9,722 nt of DNA from Methanobacteriota archaeon (GCA_009936765.1 JAACDL010000039.1:1-9722); one strand, 5' to 3'; positions 1 through 6,576 are shown, counted from the stretch's first letter. A program made the numbers and translations. Notes: generated by a model not told the origin, from the sequence alone.

Positions 1-522
1 ACAATTGGAATTACGATTTGGGCTTGGAAATGGATTTTTATTGCTGCTAGTGTGAGTGGTTTAATGATAAACAAGTCATTGAGAGATAGGAGAATAAGGT
101 TGGAGTTTGCTGCTTTGAATGCTCCTGTTCAAGTTGAACAGAAGTCTGAAGACTGGATGGCTGAATTCGCTAATAAGAAACAACCAAAACCAGAAATTGT
201 TGAATCGAAGTCAATAGCACCTGAGGCCTTCACAGGCATGTTTGAGAGTATTGGAGGACCAAGAAAGCAAAGTGCTGCTCCAGTTGACACCAATTTGGTA
301 GGAGCAGCTAATACTGTGCTAGATCATCATGAGAATGTTGCTATGAAATCTAGACTCGACGACCTAGCAAATCAAATTTCAATGGGCAATATTAGCAAAC
401 CTCATACCGCTAATATCGACTTGCCAGATGATGCTGTTGCTGTAACCCATAGAACTGTTGCAGTTAACCGGAATGTCCAACAAAAACCCGGCGTTCTAGA
501 CTTAGATGACCTTGACCTGTGA
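1..522 (+). CDS. C-terminal part of a membrane-anchored protein of unknown function (5' end outside window)
   Basis: The reading frame is open from base 1, so this is the 3' end of a gene that begins before the window. The GTG at 52 is probably not the start, because the 17 codons before it continue a hydrophobic segment (IGITIWAWKWIFIAAS, then VSGLMI) that reads as a transmembrane helix. A basic stretch follows (KSLRDRRIRLE), as expected for the cytoplasmic side of a membrane helix. The remaining roughly 140 residues are polar, rich in Ala, Asn, Asp and Pro, with no motif I recognise, and look largely disordered. The protein ends in an acidic, leucine-containing tail (DLDDLDL). Its TGA stop overlaps the GTG start of rnhB by four bases (GTGA), which suggests cotranscription and translational coupling. 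The family is not recognised; a multi-pass or single-anchor protein with a cytosolic tail is the most that can be said. Confidence 0.75.
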   Translation, partial: TIGITIWAWKWIFIAASVSGLMINKSLRDRRIRLEFAALNAPVQVEQKSEDWMAEFANKKQPKPEIVESKSIAPEAFTGMFESIGGPRKQSAAPVDTNLVGAANTVLDHHENVAMKSRLDDLANQISMGNISKPHTANIDLPDDAVAVTHRTVAVNRNVQQKPGVLDLDDLDL

Positions 523-1163
523 GTGAAATGTACATTGGAGTAGATGAAGCAGGCAGAGGCCCGGTAATCGGGCCGTTAGTAGTATGCGCATTCGCTTCAG
601 AGTCACAAGATTACTTGAGAGAACTTGGAGTCAAGGATTCCAAGTTCTTGAGTAAAAAGAAGCGAAATGAATTGTTTGAAATACTTTCTAAAATGAAACA
701 CAAAGTCATAGTATGCTCACCAGAACGAATTGATATCTCACCCAACCTTAATTCCTTGGAGGTCGAATTGTTTGCAGAGGCATTGGCAGATATGCCTGAA
801 GGAAGTATAATGTTGGATGCTTGTGATGTCAATGAGGAAAGATTTGCGAAAAATGTTTCGAAACTTTCTGAGCGTGAATGCTCAGCAGAGCACAAGGCTG
901 ATGAAAACCACCCCGAAGTTAGCGCTGCTAGCATCATCGCCAAAGTTACAAGGGACAAAATAATTGATGAATTGAAAGACGAGATAGGATTTGATATTGG
1001 CAGTGGATACCCGTCAGATCCTAAGACTAAACTCGCTGTTGCTGAATTGGTCAAGGGTAAACTACCACATGATTGCTTGAGATGGAGTTGGAAGACTGTT
1101 GAGAATGCAATGGGAAGAGCTCCACCTCTCCGCAAAGACACACGCCAACAAACCTTGTTTTGA
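519..1163 (+). CDS. rnhB: Ribonuclease HII
   Basis: RNase HII cuts the RNA strand of RNA:DNA hybrids and removes single ribonucleotides left in DNA, acting in the cytoplasm during replication and repair. The N-terminus carries the family signature GVDEAGRGPVIGPLVV, with catalytic Asp9 and Glu10. Asp100 (in IMLDACDVN) is the likely third acidic residue. Asp146, in ASIIAKVTRD (residues 137-146), is the fourth. The preceding EHKAD and the later GSGYPSDPKT are also typical. At 214 residues it has the usual length for a single-domain archaeal enzyme. The GTG start at 519 overlaps the upstream stop (GTGA); ATG at 528 would remove only three residues and is a fair alternative. The C-terminus ends in RQQTLF, which resembles a short PCNA-interacting tail. 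gltX follows after 25 bases on the same strand. Confidence 0.96.
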   Translation: MSEMYIGVDEAGRGPVIGPLVVCAFASESQDYLRELGVKDSKFLSKKKRNELFEILSKMKHKVIVCSPERIDISPNLNSLEVELFAEALADMPEGSIMLDACDVNEERFAKNVSKLSERECSAEHKADENHPEVSAASIIAKVTRDKIIDELKDEIGFDIGSGYPSDPKTKLAVAELVKGKLPHDCLRWSWKTVENAMGRAPPLRKDTRQQTLF

Positions 1164-1188
1164 AGAACCTAATGCCCCACGCCTTGTC

Positions 1189-2859
1189 ATGGAGTGGGAA
1201 CCGGACCAGGAAACTCTCGACCTAATTCGACACCTTTCATTGCAGAATAGTTTGCAATATTCGGGTAAAGGGCAAGCAGGTTCGGTCATTAGTAGAATAA
1301 TGGGAAACCGTGCAGATTTGCGCCAATTTGGGAAATTTATCGCTCCGCTTGTAGCCAAAGCCGTTGCTGAATCAAACGCCAAAGCCCAAAGTGAGGGATT
1401 AGACTCAATAACTCAAATTCTAGAATCTGAAGCACCAGAGTTATTGGAAAGAAAAGTCCAGACTAGAAGAGAAGGGTTACCTGAGTTGCCCAATCTAGAT
1501 GGCAGAAAGCCAGTACTTCGTTTTGCTCCAAACCCGAACGGTCCCCTTTCATTCGGCCATTCCAGAGGACTAGTCATCAACGGCGAATATGCCAAGAATT
1601 TAGATGGAGAATTGATTCTAAGATTTGACGATACGGATACTACAGTGAAACCTCCTATGTTAGAGGCTTATGATTCGATACCAAAACAGCAAGAATGGTT
1701 GTGTGGCTTCGCTGCACATCGCGTTGTAATCGCTAGTGAAAGGATGGAACATTACCACGAATATGCCTACAAAATGCTGGACAGAGGATTTGGTTATGTT
1801 TGTACATGTTCGGCTGAAGATTTCAAAGTTCACAGAGTAGGCATGACAGAATGCCCTTGTAGAGATAATAGCAGGGATTTGAATTTGGAAAGGTGGGGGA
1901 AGATGAACGATCCAAACGAATACCAACCCGGCGATGCTGTTCTCCGAGTCAAAACCGATATGACTCTGAAAAACCCTGCACTCAGGGACTGGCCTGCTGC
2001 CAGAATTCAAACCAACCCACATCCAAGAGTTGGAAATAAATGGAGAGTATGGCCACTACTTGATTTCCAATCAGCAGTAGAAGATTACCTACAGGGTGTA
2101 ACTCACATTATTAGAGGCAAGGACTTGATGGACTCAACTAGAAAGCAGACACTTCTGTACTCACATTTTGGTTGGAAGTATCCTGAAACAATTTACTGGG
2201 GTCGCGTTAAGGTTCATGAATTCGGAGCATTCTCCACTTCACAAATGAAGAAAGATATCACCGCAGGTCTGTTTGATGGTTGGGATGATCCTCGACTTCC
2301 GACTCTATCTGCATTATCTCGTAGAGGGATTCAAGCAAGCGCCCTCAGATCATTCTGGATTGAACTTGGCTTGACACAGAAAGATATTGCTGTACCGCTA
2401 TCTACACTCTATTCACACAACACTAAGGAAATAGATCCTAGAGCACCAAGGCTAGCATTTGTTAGGAATGCATTCCCTATTACTCTGACTGGAGATTTAC
2501 CAAGAAGTGGAACCATTCAATCGCATTCTGATACAGAAATGCTTCCACGCCAATACTCAATCGATGAAGGAGTATGGATTGAACAAGAAGATTCGGGTAA
2601 ACCTCTTCGTTTGAAAGACCTGTGTGACATTGACGAAAACGGTAATGTCGAGAGTATCGATAGAAGTGACAAAAGAAGTGTTGTCCACTGGGTAGCGGGA
2701 GGAATTCCATCTAAACTTACGATAGCCTCTGGTCAAGAAATTGATATTGTCGAAGGCATTTTAGAGAACAATAGCCATCCAGTTGGGACAATCGTTCAAC
2801 TTGAAAGGATTGGTTATGCTATTATCGAAGATGATGGATTGCTTATGGTCCACGACTGA
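1189..2859 (+). CDS. gltX: Glutamyl-tRNA synthetase, archaeal type (probably non-discriminating)
   Basis: This class I synthetase charges tRNA with glutamate. Archaeal enzymes of this family usually also load tRNA-Gln, which GatDE then amidates; that part is family knowledge. The 556-residue length fits the archaeal/eukaryotic GlxRS family. A helical N-terminal extension (about residues 1-100) precedes the catalytic Rossmann core, which begins at RFAPNPNGPLSFGHSRG (111-127). The HIGH position reads SFGH. ILRFDDTD (143-150) follows. A zinc-knuckle pattern is formed by Cys205, Cys207, Cys222 and Cys224 (CxC-x14-CxC). The KMSKS region reads FSTSQMKKD (348-356). The last 130 or so residues should be the beta-barrel anticodon-binding part. 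ATG 1189 is chosen because it starts just after the rnhB stop; upstream starts (TTG 1099, ATG 1105) would overlap rnhB by about 60 nt and add unlikely sequence. No clear Shine-Dalgarno precedes it. Confidence 0.95.
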   Translation: MEWEPDQETLDLIRHLSLQNSLQYSGKGQAGSVISRIMGNRADLRQFGKFIAPLVAKAVAESNAKAQSEGLDSITQILESEAPELLERKVQTRREGLPELPNLDGRKPVLRFAPNPNGPLSFGHSRGLVINGEYAKNLDGELILRFDDTDTTVKPPMLEAYDSIPKQQEWLCGFAAHRVVIASERMEHYHEYAYKMLDRGFGYVCTCSAEDFKVHRVGMTECPCRDNSRDLNLERWGKMNDPNEYQPGDAVLRVKTDMTLKNPALRDWPAARIQTNPHPRVGNKWRVWPLLDFQSAVEDYLQGVTHIIRGKDLMDSTRKQTLLYSHFGWKYPETIYWGRVKVHEFGAFSTSQMKKDITAGLFDGWDDPRLPTLSALSRRGIQASALRSFWIELGLTQKDIAVPLSTLYSHNTKEIDPRAPRLAFVRNAFPITLTGDLPRSGTIQSHSDTEMLPRQYSIDEGVWIEQEDSGKPLRLKDLCDIDENGNVESIDRSDKRSVVHWVAGGIPSKLTIASGQEIDIVEGILENNSHPVGTIVQLERIGYAIIEDDGLLMVHD

Positions 2860-3109
2860 GTAATGCTGGCTCGCCATTATCTGTTGTCACAATAAACTTC
2901 GGACGCCACTTTTTATTTTGCTGTGGAGTAGGGTCGACCAAGATGTCCAACTCACATGCAGTGCCGCAATTCCCACCCATATTGAGGTGTTCAATAGTGA
3001 GCACTCCTAGGATATTTTCCTTCCCCCAAACAATCAATGCATCGACTGATTCTAGGCGGACTTTAGCCTCATCAATTGAATCTTCAAAGCCGATAGTAGA
3101 GAATTCCAT
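2843..3109 (-). CDS. Small conserved-looking protein of unknown function (88 residues)
   Basis: The predicted protein has the composition of a real globular protein. It has an acidic amphipathic N-terminus (FEDSIDEAKVRLESVDA), then a likely beta strand (ALIVWGKE), ILGVLTIEHLN and CELDILVDP. The end is polar and basic. The ILGVLTIEHL stretch faintly recalls the GVLT..DL turn of CBS domains, but the protein is far too short for a CBS pair and no assignment is made. The ATG at 3107-3109 is the only ATG downstream of an in-frame stop (3131-3133), and GAGGG lies four bases in front of it. The gene converges with gltX and overlaps its last 17 bases. The overlapping plus-strand frame (2943-3239) is rich in Ser, Pro and Arg and reads like an antisense shadow, so the minus strand is preferred. 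The function is unknown. Confidence 0.6.
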   Translation of the reverse strand: MEFSTIGFEDSIDEAKVRLESVDALIVWGKENILGVLTIEHLNMGGNCGTACELDILVDPTPQQNKKWRPKFIVTTDNGEPALLSRGP

Positions 3110-3113
3110 ACAA

Positions 3114-3118
3114 CCCTC
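3114..3118 (-). promoter_or_regulatory. Candidate ribosome binding site (GAGGG) for the 88-residue gene
   Basis: On the minus strand GAGGG sits four bases before the ATG at 3109. The spacing is a little short, but it is the only purine-rich match in front of this gene and it supports the chosen start. Confidence 0.35.
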
Positions 3119-3184
3119 TGCGCAGCGAGGCTATTGCATTATTTCCATAGATGGGTTCAAGAATGTTGGCCTACACGACACATT

Positions 3185-3535
3185 ATGGCAATCGAGAGAC
3201 TACTTACTGGGAACCTTGGTTCCCAAGTCAAAGAATTGATGGCAACAGAGGATATCATGCTCGAAGCTGTTCGTGATTTGGTTAAGGATGAAATCAAGAC
3301 ATACATTCGTGATAAAGTTGAAGCCGACCAAGAGTTGAAGGCGGAATTAAAGGATGCAATATCATATTACTTCAATGCAAAAGCAAGATCTGTTTATGCT
3401 GAACTAAAGGCGAGTCGTGCTGCTGCAAAGTTAGGATTACGTATACTCCCCGAAGAACTTCAAGGTGAAGTTGGGGAAGCGCTTGTTGGCCTTTTCGAGA
3501 AAGAACTTGGCAACCTATTAGAGAAGGCTCTTTGA
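3185..3535 (+). CDS. Small helix-rich protein of unknown function (116 residues)
   Basis: Nearly the whole protein is predicted helical from its pattern of charged and aliphatic residues. Examples are VRDLVKDEIKTYIRDKVEAD, LKAELKDAISYYFNAKA and the Ala/Lys-rich KASRAAAKLGLRILP. The C-terminus is another amphipathic helix (GLFEKELGNLLEKAL). There are no Cys residues, no signal peptide and no membrane helix, so a cytosolic bundle or oligomeric protein is likely. The start is uncertain. ATG 3185 gives 116 residues (MAIERLL...), while ATG 3239 gives 98 (MATEDIM...). Neither has a good Shine-Dalgarno, and an upstream in-frame start at 3134 gives unlikely aromatic- and His-rich sequence. The gene is divergent from the 88-residue gene across a 75-bp spacer. 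A hairpin begins at the stop codon. I do not recognise the family with confidence. Confidence 0.75.
   Translation: MAIERLLTGNLGSQVKELMATEDIMLEAVRDLVKDEIKTYIRDKVEADQELKAELKDAISYYFNAKARSVYAELKASRAAAKLGLRILPEELQGEVGEALVGLFEKELGNLLEKAL
3209..3224. repeat. Perfect 7-bp-arm palindrome GGGAACC-TT-GGTTCCC
   Basis: The arms 3209-3215 and 3218-3224 are exact inverted copies separated by TT. A second, mutually exclusive inverted repeat overlaps it: CTTGG (3215-3219) and CCAAG (3223-3227) around TTC. If translation begins at ATG 3239, the palindrome is a non-coding operator-like or leader element ending 14 bases before the start. If translation begins at 3185, it codes for Gly-Asn-Leu-Gly-Ser. Confidence 0.5.
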
Positions 3536-3550
3536 GCCCTTTAGGGCTCA
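3533..3550 (+). terminator. Hairpin including the stop codon, possible terminator
   Basis: TGAGCCCTTTAGGGCTCA is a perfect inverted repeat: the 7-bp GC-rich arms TGAGCCC and AGGGCTCA can pair around a four-base TTTA loop. It begins exactly at the TGA stop of the small helix-rich gene. A T-run (GTTTTG, about 3561-3566) follows roughly 11 bases later, so it is not a classic hairpin plus oligo-U. Archaeal termination mainly needs oligo-T, so an mRNA-stabilising or boundary role is equally possible. Confidence 0.4.
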
Positions 3551-3593
3551 TCTGGCCACAGTTTTGAAGAGGGTTGTGCTCACAGAGCGTTGT

Positions 3594-3598
3594 AGGGA
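3594..3598 (+). promoter_or_regulatory. Candidate ribosome binding site (AGGGA) for the zinc-ribbon surface protein
   Basis: AGGGA lies seven bases before ATG 3606. This supports that ATG, which also begins a clean signal peptide, over the in-frame non-ATG starts back to 3564. Confidence 0.4.
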
Positions 3599-3605
3599 AT
3601 CAGTT

Positions 3606-5630
3606 ATGCGTACATTTAGACCCCTAATATTGTGCGCAATTTTACTACTTGCAAGCCTGCCGACAGATAATGTATCTGCGGACTCTGTTGAGATTTGTTG
3701 TGATTCAAGTCCGGTTGAATTGTTCTTTTTGGGAGCAGCGGGCTCTGGAACAATGACTCCGTTTGATGTTGAATTAGAAGCCGATTCACAAGAGGTTGTA
3801 ATTTCTGATGCCATAGCCCAGGAGAAAGAAATCGCAACTTGGAGAATTAATCCCGCATGGACTGGAAGTTATCCATCTTCTACATGGGAATTCAAAATGG
3901 ATTACGAGGTTGAAAACGCAGGCGGTGCCCAGATTAATGCCTCGGTTACAGTCGAGATAAGTGGAGAAACATACGTTGGCACAACAGACCAATCTAATTC
4001 ATTCTTGGCATCAGGAGCTGATACTCTTGTAATTGACATCGATGTAGACTCAGGTGCAATTCCATCATCAACCGACATAATCGTAACTTTCGAAGCACAA
4101 ACAGTTGTGTTTAGTGTTCCAGGAACGGATGCTGGGTTAGCATTCAAATGGGGTGGTGAAGAACATAAATCATTAATCACTGCAGATATACCAGTCGTCG
4201 ATATTCTGATTGATGAACCGGTGACTGAGGGAATGGATGTTTACATCTCAGCAATTATTGCATCTCCATTTGGACAGATGACTTCTGCACACTCTAACAG
4301 TTGGGAAGTTCGAGTAAACGGTGCTACACTAAATGACGACCCTATTCAAACAAGGAGTGGAGAATATGTCAGATTGACATGGACTTGGCGAGCACCAAGC
4401 GATGGAGAGCAGCAAATTTCTGTAGAAGCTAGCATACAAATTCAAGCGGGAACACCAACGCTGTCAGGCGGCACTGTTTTCACAATCACAACTTACGATG
4501 ATGGTAGTAGTGGAGGCGGTATATTTTACCCAACTGAAGAGCCAGTGCGAACAGATGGGGAAGGTTCACCACTTGAGGTAACGATGGAAATGAAATTGGA
4601 TAAGACTGATGGTTATCTCACACTAGAGCGTGAAATTCAACTAGATTTCGGACAATATCTTGCTTATTGGATGAGATGGGGGTTGGATAATATTGGTAGT
4701 GATGATCCTCAACTTTCTACCCCGTTGAAGATAATCAAAGCCGGAATGGTATCTGAAGATGACCGTCGAAACCGTATGGTTGATGAAATTGAAGAAACAG
4801 AATTCGAAAACCAACTGTCAACTCCTACTGCAATCACATACATGTATGAGGGAATGGGTATCGAACTAGAAGAGCTCATCGGAAGTGATGTCCAATCCCT
4901 TGAAAGATTCTCAATAGCATTGGACTTAAATGGGGAAAGAAAAGTTACATACCACCCTATCACAATGACAATCACCACTCTCGAAATACTTGAACCAGAC
5001 AAGCAAGCAACCTTGCTACGTAATTTCATTGTAAGTGAAACTTCTACTGTATGGTCAAATATTAATTTGAACATCAATATTGAAACAGGAATGAGAACAA
5101 GTCTAACTGGGGCAGAAATAAAGGGCGATGTTGGTGAAAATGCAATATCGTACAAGAGAACACCATTTGGTGAAAGTATTACCATCAGCGCTGATGGGCT
5201 TAAGCAGAGTGATTCTTTCGTATTTACAGCTATGCCTACTGACAATATAATCAATACACCAGGCAGTTTGTCGTTGATAACGATTATTTCGCTTGCAGCA
5301 GGTATTTTTGTTGTTCTAAAGATGACCAAAACAAAGAGAAGAAGTGCTCTCTGGTTTGAGATGGTATTAGTCCCTATTGTATTGGCTGCACTATATCTCG
5401 CTACTGAACCATTTACAGTTGGTGTCATCACAGCTACTACTATCACTATTTGGATAATAACAGCCGTAGCCAGCCCAACTAGAAAGGGAGCATTCATCGC
5501 TAATAGAGTAAGTGACTACCCTGTTATTGAATGCCCTAATTGTGGAACACCTAACTCGATTACTACTACTGAACGTCCATTCAGACTACCTTGTCAAGGA
5601 TGCGGAAGGGTTTTGAAAATTGTTGAATGA
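3606..5630 (+). CDS. Exported surface protein with beta-rich ectodomain, three C-terminal membrane helices and a cytoplasmic zinc ribbon
   Basis: The protein has 674 residues from ATG 3606. Residues 1-25 form a signal peptide (MRTFRPLILCAILLLASLPT, then DNVSA), with likely cleavage after VSA. The mature N-terminus contains a vicinal Cys pair (ICCDSS). About 500 residues follow of strand-rich, Thr/Ser/Asp/Glu-rich sequence resembling several Ig-like or CARDB-like modules, for example MDYEVENAGGAQINASVTVEI. A flexible DDGSSGGG linker lies before the second half. Three hydrophobic segments sit at about 555-571, 584-600 and 603-622, separated by a basic loop (KMTKTKRRS). The C-terminus has the pattern Cys643-x2-Cys646-x16-Cys663-x2-Cys666, a zinc ribbon. 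With a cleaved signal peptide and three helices, the ribbon falls in the cytoplasm. The stop abuts the convergent RecJ-like gene with no spacer. The function is unknown; a surface sensor, adhesin or envelope assembly factor are guesses. Confidence 0.85.
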   Translation: MRTFRPLILCAILLLASLPTDNVSADSVEICCDSSPVELFFLGAAGSGTMTPFDVELEADSQEVVISDAIAQEKEIATWRINPAWTGSYPSSTWEFKMDYEVENAGGAQINASVTVEISGETYVGTTDQSNSFLASGADTLVIDIDVDSGAIPSSTDIIVTFEAQTVVFSVPGTDAGLAFKWGGEEHKSLITADIPVVDILIDEPVTEGMDVYISAIIASPFGQMTSAHSNSWEVRVNGATLNDDPIQTRSGEYVRLTWTWRAPSDGEQQISVEASIQIQAGTPTLSGGTVFTITTYDDGSSGGGIFYPTEEPVRTDGEGSPLEVTMEMKLDKTDGYLTLEREIQLDFGQYLAYWMRWGLDNIGSDDPQLSTPLKIIKAGMVSEDDRRNRMVDEIEETEFENQLSTPTAITYMYEGMGIELEELIGSDVQSLERFSIALDLNGERKVTYHPITMTITTLEILEPDKQATLLRNFIVSETSTVWSNINLNINIETGMRTSLTGAEIKGDVGENAISYKRTPFGESITISADGLKQSDSFVFTAMPTDNIINTPGSLSLITIISLAAGIFVVLKMTKTKRRSALWFEMVLVPIVLAALYLATEPFTVGVITATTITIWIITAVASPTRKGAFIANRVSDYPVIECPNCGTPNSITTTERPFRLPCQGCGRVLKIVE

Positions 5631-6524
5631 TCAAAGGTGACCATTCATTATCAGTAAATCCGCTACACTACTTGCATGCACTCTTGCTTCATCTGCATCA
5701 TCTGGCCAACCGTTGGTTGCGAGATGCAATTGACTAGCAATATCCGAATCGAAGCCAGGAATCATTGCTCTATGCCAGATTAGTTCCTCTAAGCGCATTG
5801 TTGAAATCCCATCTTCTCTCGAAGCAGGAAGAACAAGTTCACTAATTGCTGAACTTCTAGCATCAACATCCATTCTAGCCCAACCCTTAGAAAGACGCTT
5901 TAGCATTCTTTCAGATAATCCGGGAATCATCCCTGGTGCTGGATTAGCAACTTCTGGTAATGGGCGAATGTCAATCGAACCTTCTGAATCTAGATGATCT
6001 CTGAGTACTGACATAACAGGGTCATAATTTGCGTTAAGCCCTTGACGTAACCAGCAACCAGCAATGGCCATCGAGCGTTGTTTCCGCACTCTGGCTCCTT
6101 CCGGAGAGAGAATTGCAGATATTGCAGCACATATGGCAACGCAGTCAACTGCACCATGATGGGTTTTATCGGATGCTGGGAAACTGAGTTCTACTTCAAT
6201 TGGACGAATGTGAATTACATTCTCACTAATTTCAAATGATTTCCTCGATTCACTGAATGGATCAATATGAACAATTAGCCCGTCGACAACTGGTAATTCC
6301 TCTACATGATCACGCCCCACGTGTCTACGAGAGGGGAGTACTCTTCTACGATAATGCAAAGAGTTGTCCAAAAAGGATGCTTCTAATTGTGCTAGAGCTA
6401 AAATTCCATCTAGGTCAGCAGGAGCCATCAACTGAATCATTTTGGCCTTGCCAATCGCATCCGATAGTTCATTCAATTCATCTTCAATCGAAGAGAAAAA
6501 TGACAACTGAAGCAGACTATTCAT
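5631..6524 (-). CDS. RecJ/Cdc45-like DHH-fold protein with degenerate catalytic motifs (tentative)
   Basis: The protein has 297 residues from ATG 6524, which has AGGTG five bases upstream; the GTG at 6545 would add only seven residues. Near the N-terminus, IQLMAPADLDGILALAQLE (30-48) matches the position and shape of DHH-family motif I (HxDxDG followed by a helix). Asp37, Asp39 and Gly40 are kept, but Pro/Ala replace the leading His. LIVHIDP (83-89) may be the next strand plus Asp. The DHH triad itself is not seen; DKTHHGAVD (119-127) is a weak candidate. QRSMAIAGCWLRQG (149-162) resembles the later GALGD-type strand with the Asp lost. Euryarchaeal genomes often carry a RecJ-like gene (GAN/Cdc45 relatives) beside rps15, and this one follows rps15 by 52 bases. 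The remaining roughly 130 residues have no recognised motif. A structural, GINS-associated role is inferred only; nuclease activity looks unlikely. Confidence 0.6.
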   Translation of the reverse strand: MNSLLQLSFFSSIEDELNELSDAIGKAKMIQLMAPADLDGILALAQLEASFLDNSLHYRRRVLPSRRHVGRDHVEELPVVDGLIVHIDPFSESRKSFEISENVIHIRPIEVELSFPASDKTHHGAVDCVAICAAISAILSPEGARVRKQRSMAIAGCWLRQGLNANYDPVMSVLRDHLDSEGSIDIRPLPEVANPAPGMIPGLSERMLKRLSKGWARMDVDARSSAISELVLPASREDGISTMRLEELIWHRAMIPGFDSDIASQLHLATNGWPDDADEARVHASSVADLLIMNGHL

Positions 6525-6529
6525 TGTCG

Positions 6530-6534
6530 CACCT
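6530..6534 (-). promoter_or_regulatory. Ribosome binding site (AGGTG) fixing the start of the RecJ-like gene
   Basis: On the minus strand AGGTG, a match to the archaeal anti-SD complement GGAGGTGATC, lies five bases before ATG 6524. It decides for this start over GTG 6545. Confidence 0.6.
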
Positions 6535-6576
6535 ATCCGAGACACCTCGAAGGTGGTTCATCAAGTTGAGGATTAA

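Noticed and set aside
558..574. GC-only inverted repeat GGCCCG-GTAAT-CGGGCC near the start of rnhB
   Set aside because: It encodes the invariant Gly-Arg-Gly-Pro-Val-Ile-Gly-Pro motif of RNase HII, so protein constraint explains the bases. A role in translation of rnhB is possible but not supported.
611..1141. Minus-strand frame of 176 codons inside rnhB
   Set aside because: It lies entirely opposite a certain RNase HII gene with catalytic motifs. Its Ser/Leu-rich composition is that of a reverse-strand reading.
1099..1188. N-terminal extension of GluRS from TTG 1099 or ATG 1105
   Set aside because: It would overlap rnhB by about 60 bases out of frame and adds 28-30 residues with no resemblance to archaeal GluRS starts. 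ATG 1189 just after the rnhB stop fits better.
3110..3130. Short CCTC/GAGG pairing that could hide the ribosome binding site of the 88-residue gene
   Set aside because: Only a four-base stem with an eight-base loop, and it competes with a CTGCGCAG palindrome. Too weak to call a regulatory hairpin.
2943..3239. Plus-strand frame of 98 codons opposite the 88-residue gene
   Set aside because: Rich in Ser, Pro, Arg and Thr without hydrophobic patterning, it spans the spacer and runs into the next gene in another frame. It looks like an antisense shadow.
4709..5497. Minus-strand frame of 262 codons resembling a membrane protein
   Set aside because: Opposite the membrane-helix and beta-rich end of the surface-protein gene. 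Its apparent hydrophobicity is the antisense of Asn/Asp/Thr-rich codons; the plus frame has a signal peptide and a zinc ribbon.
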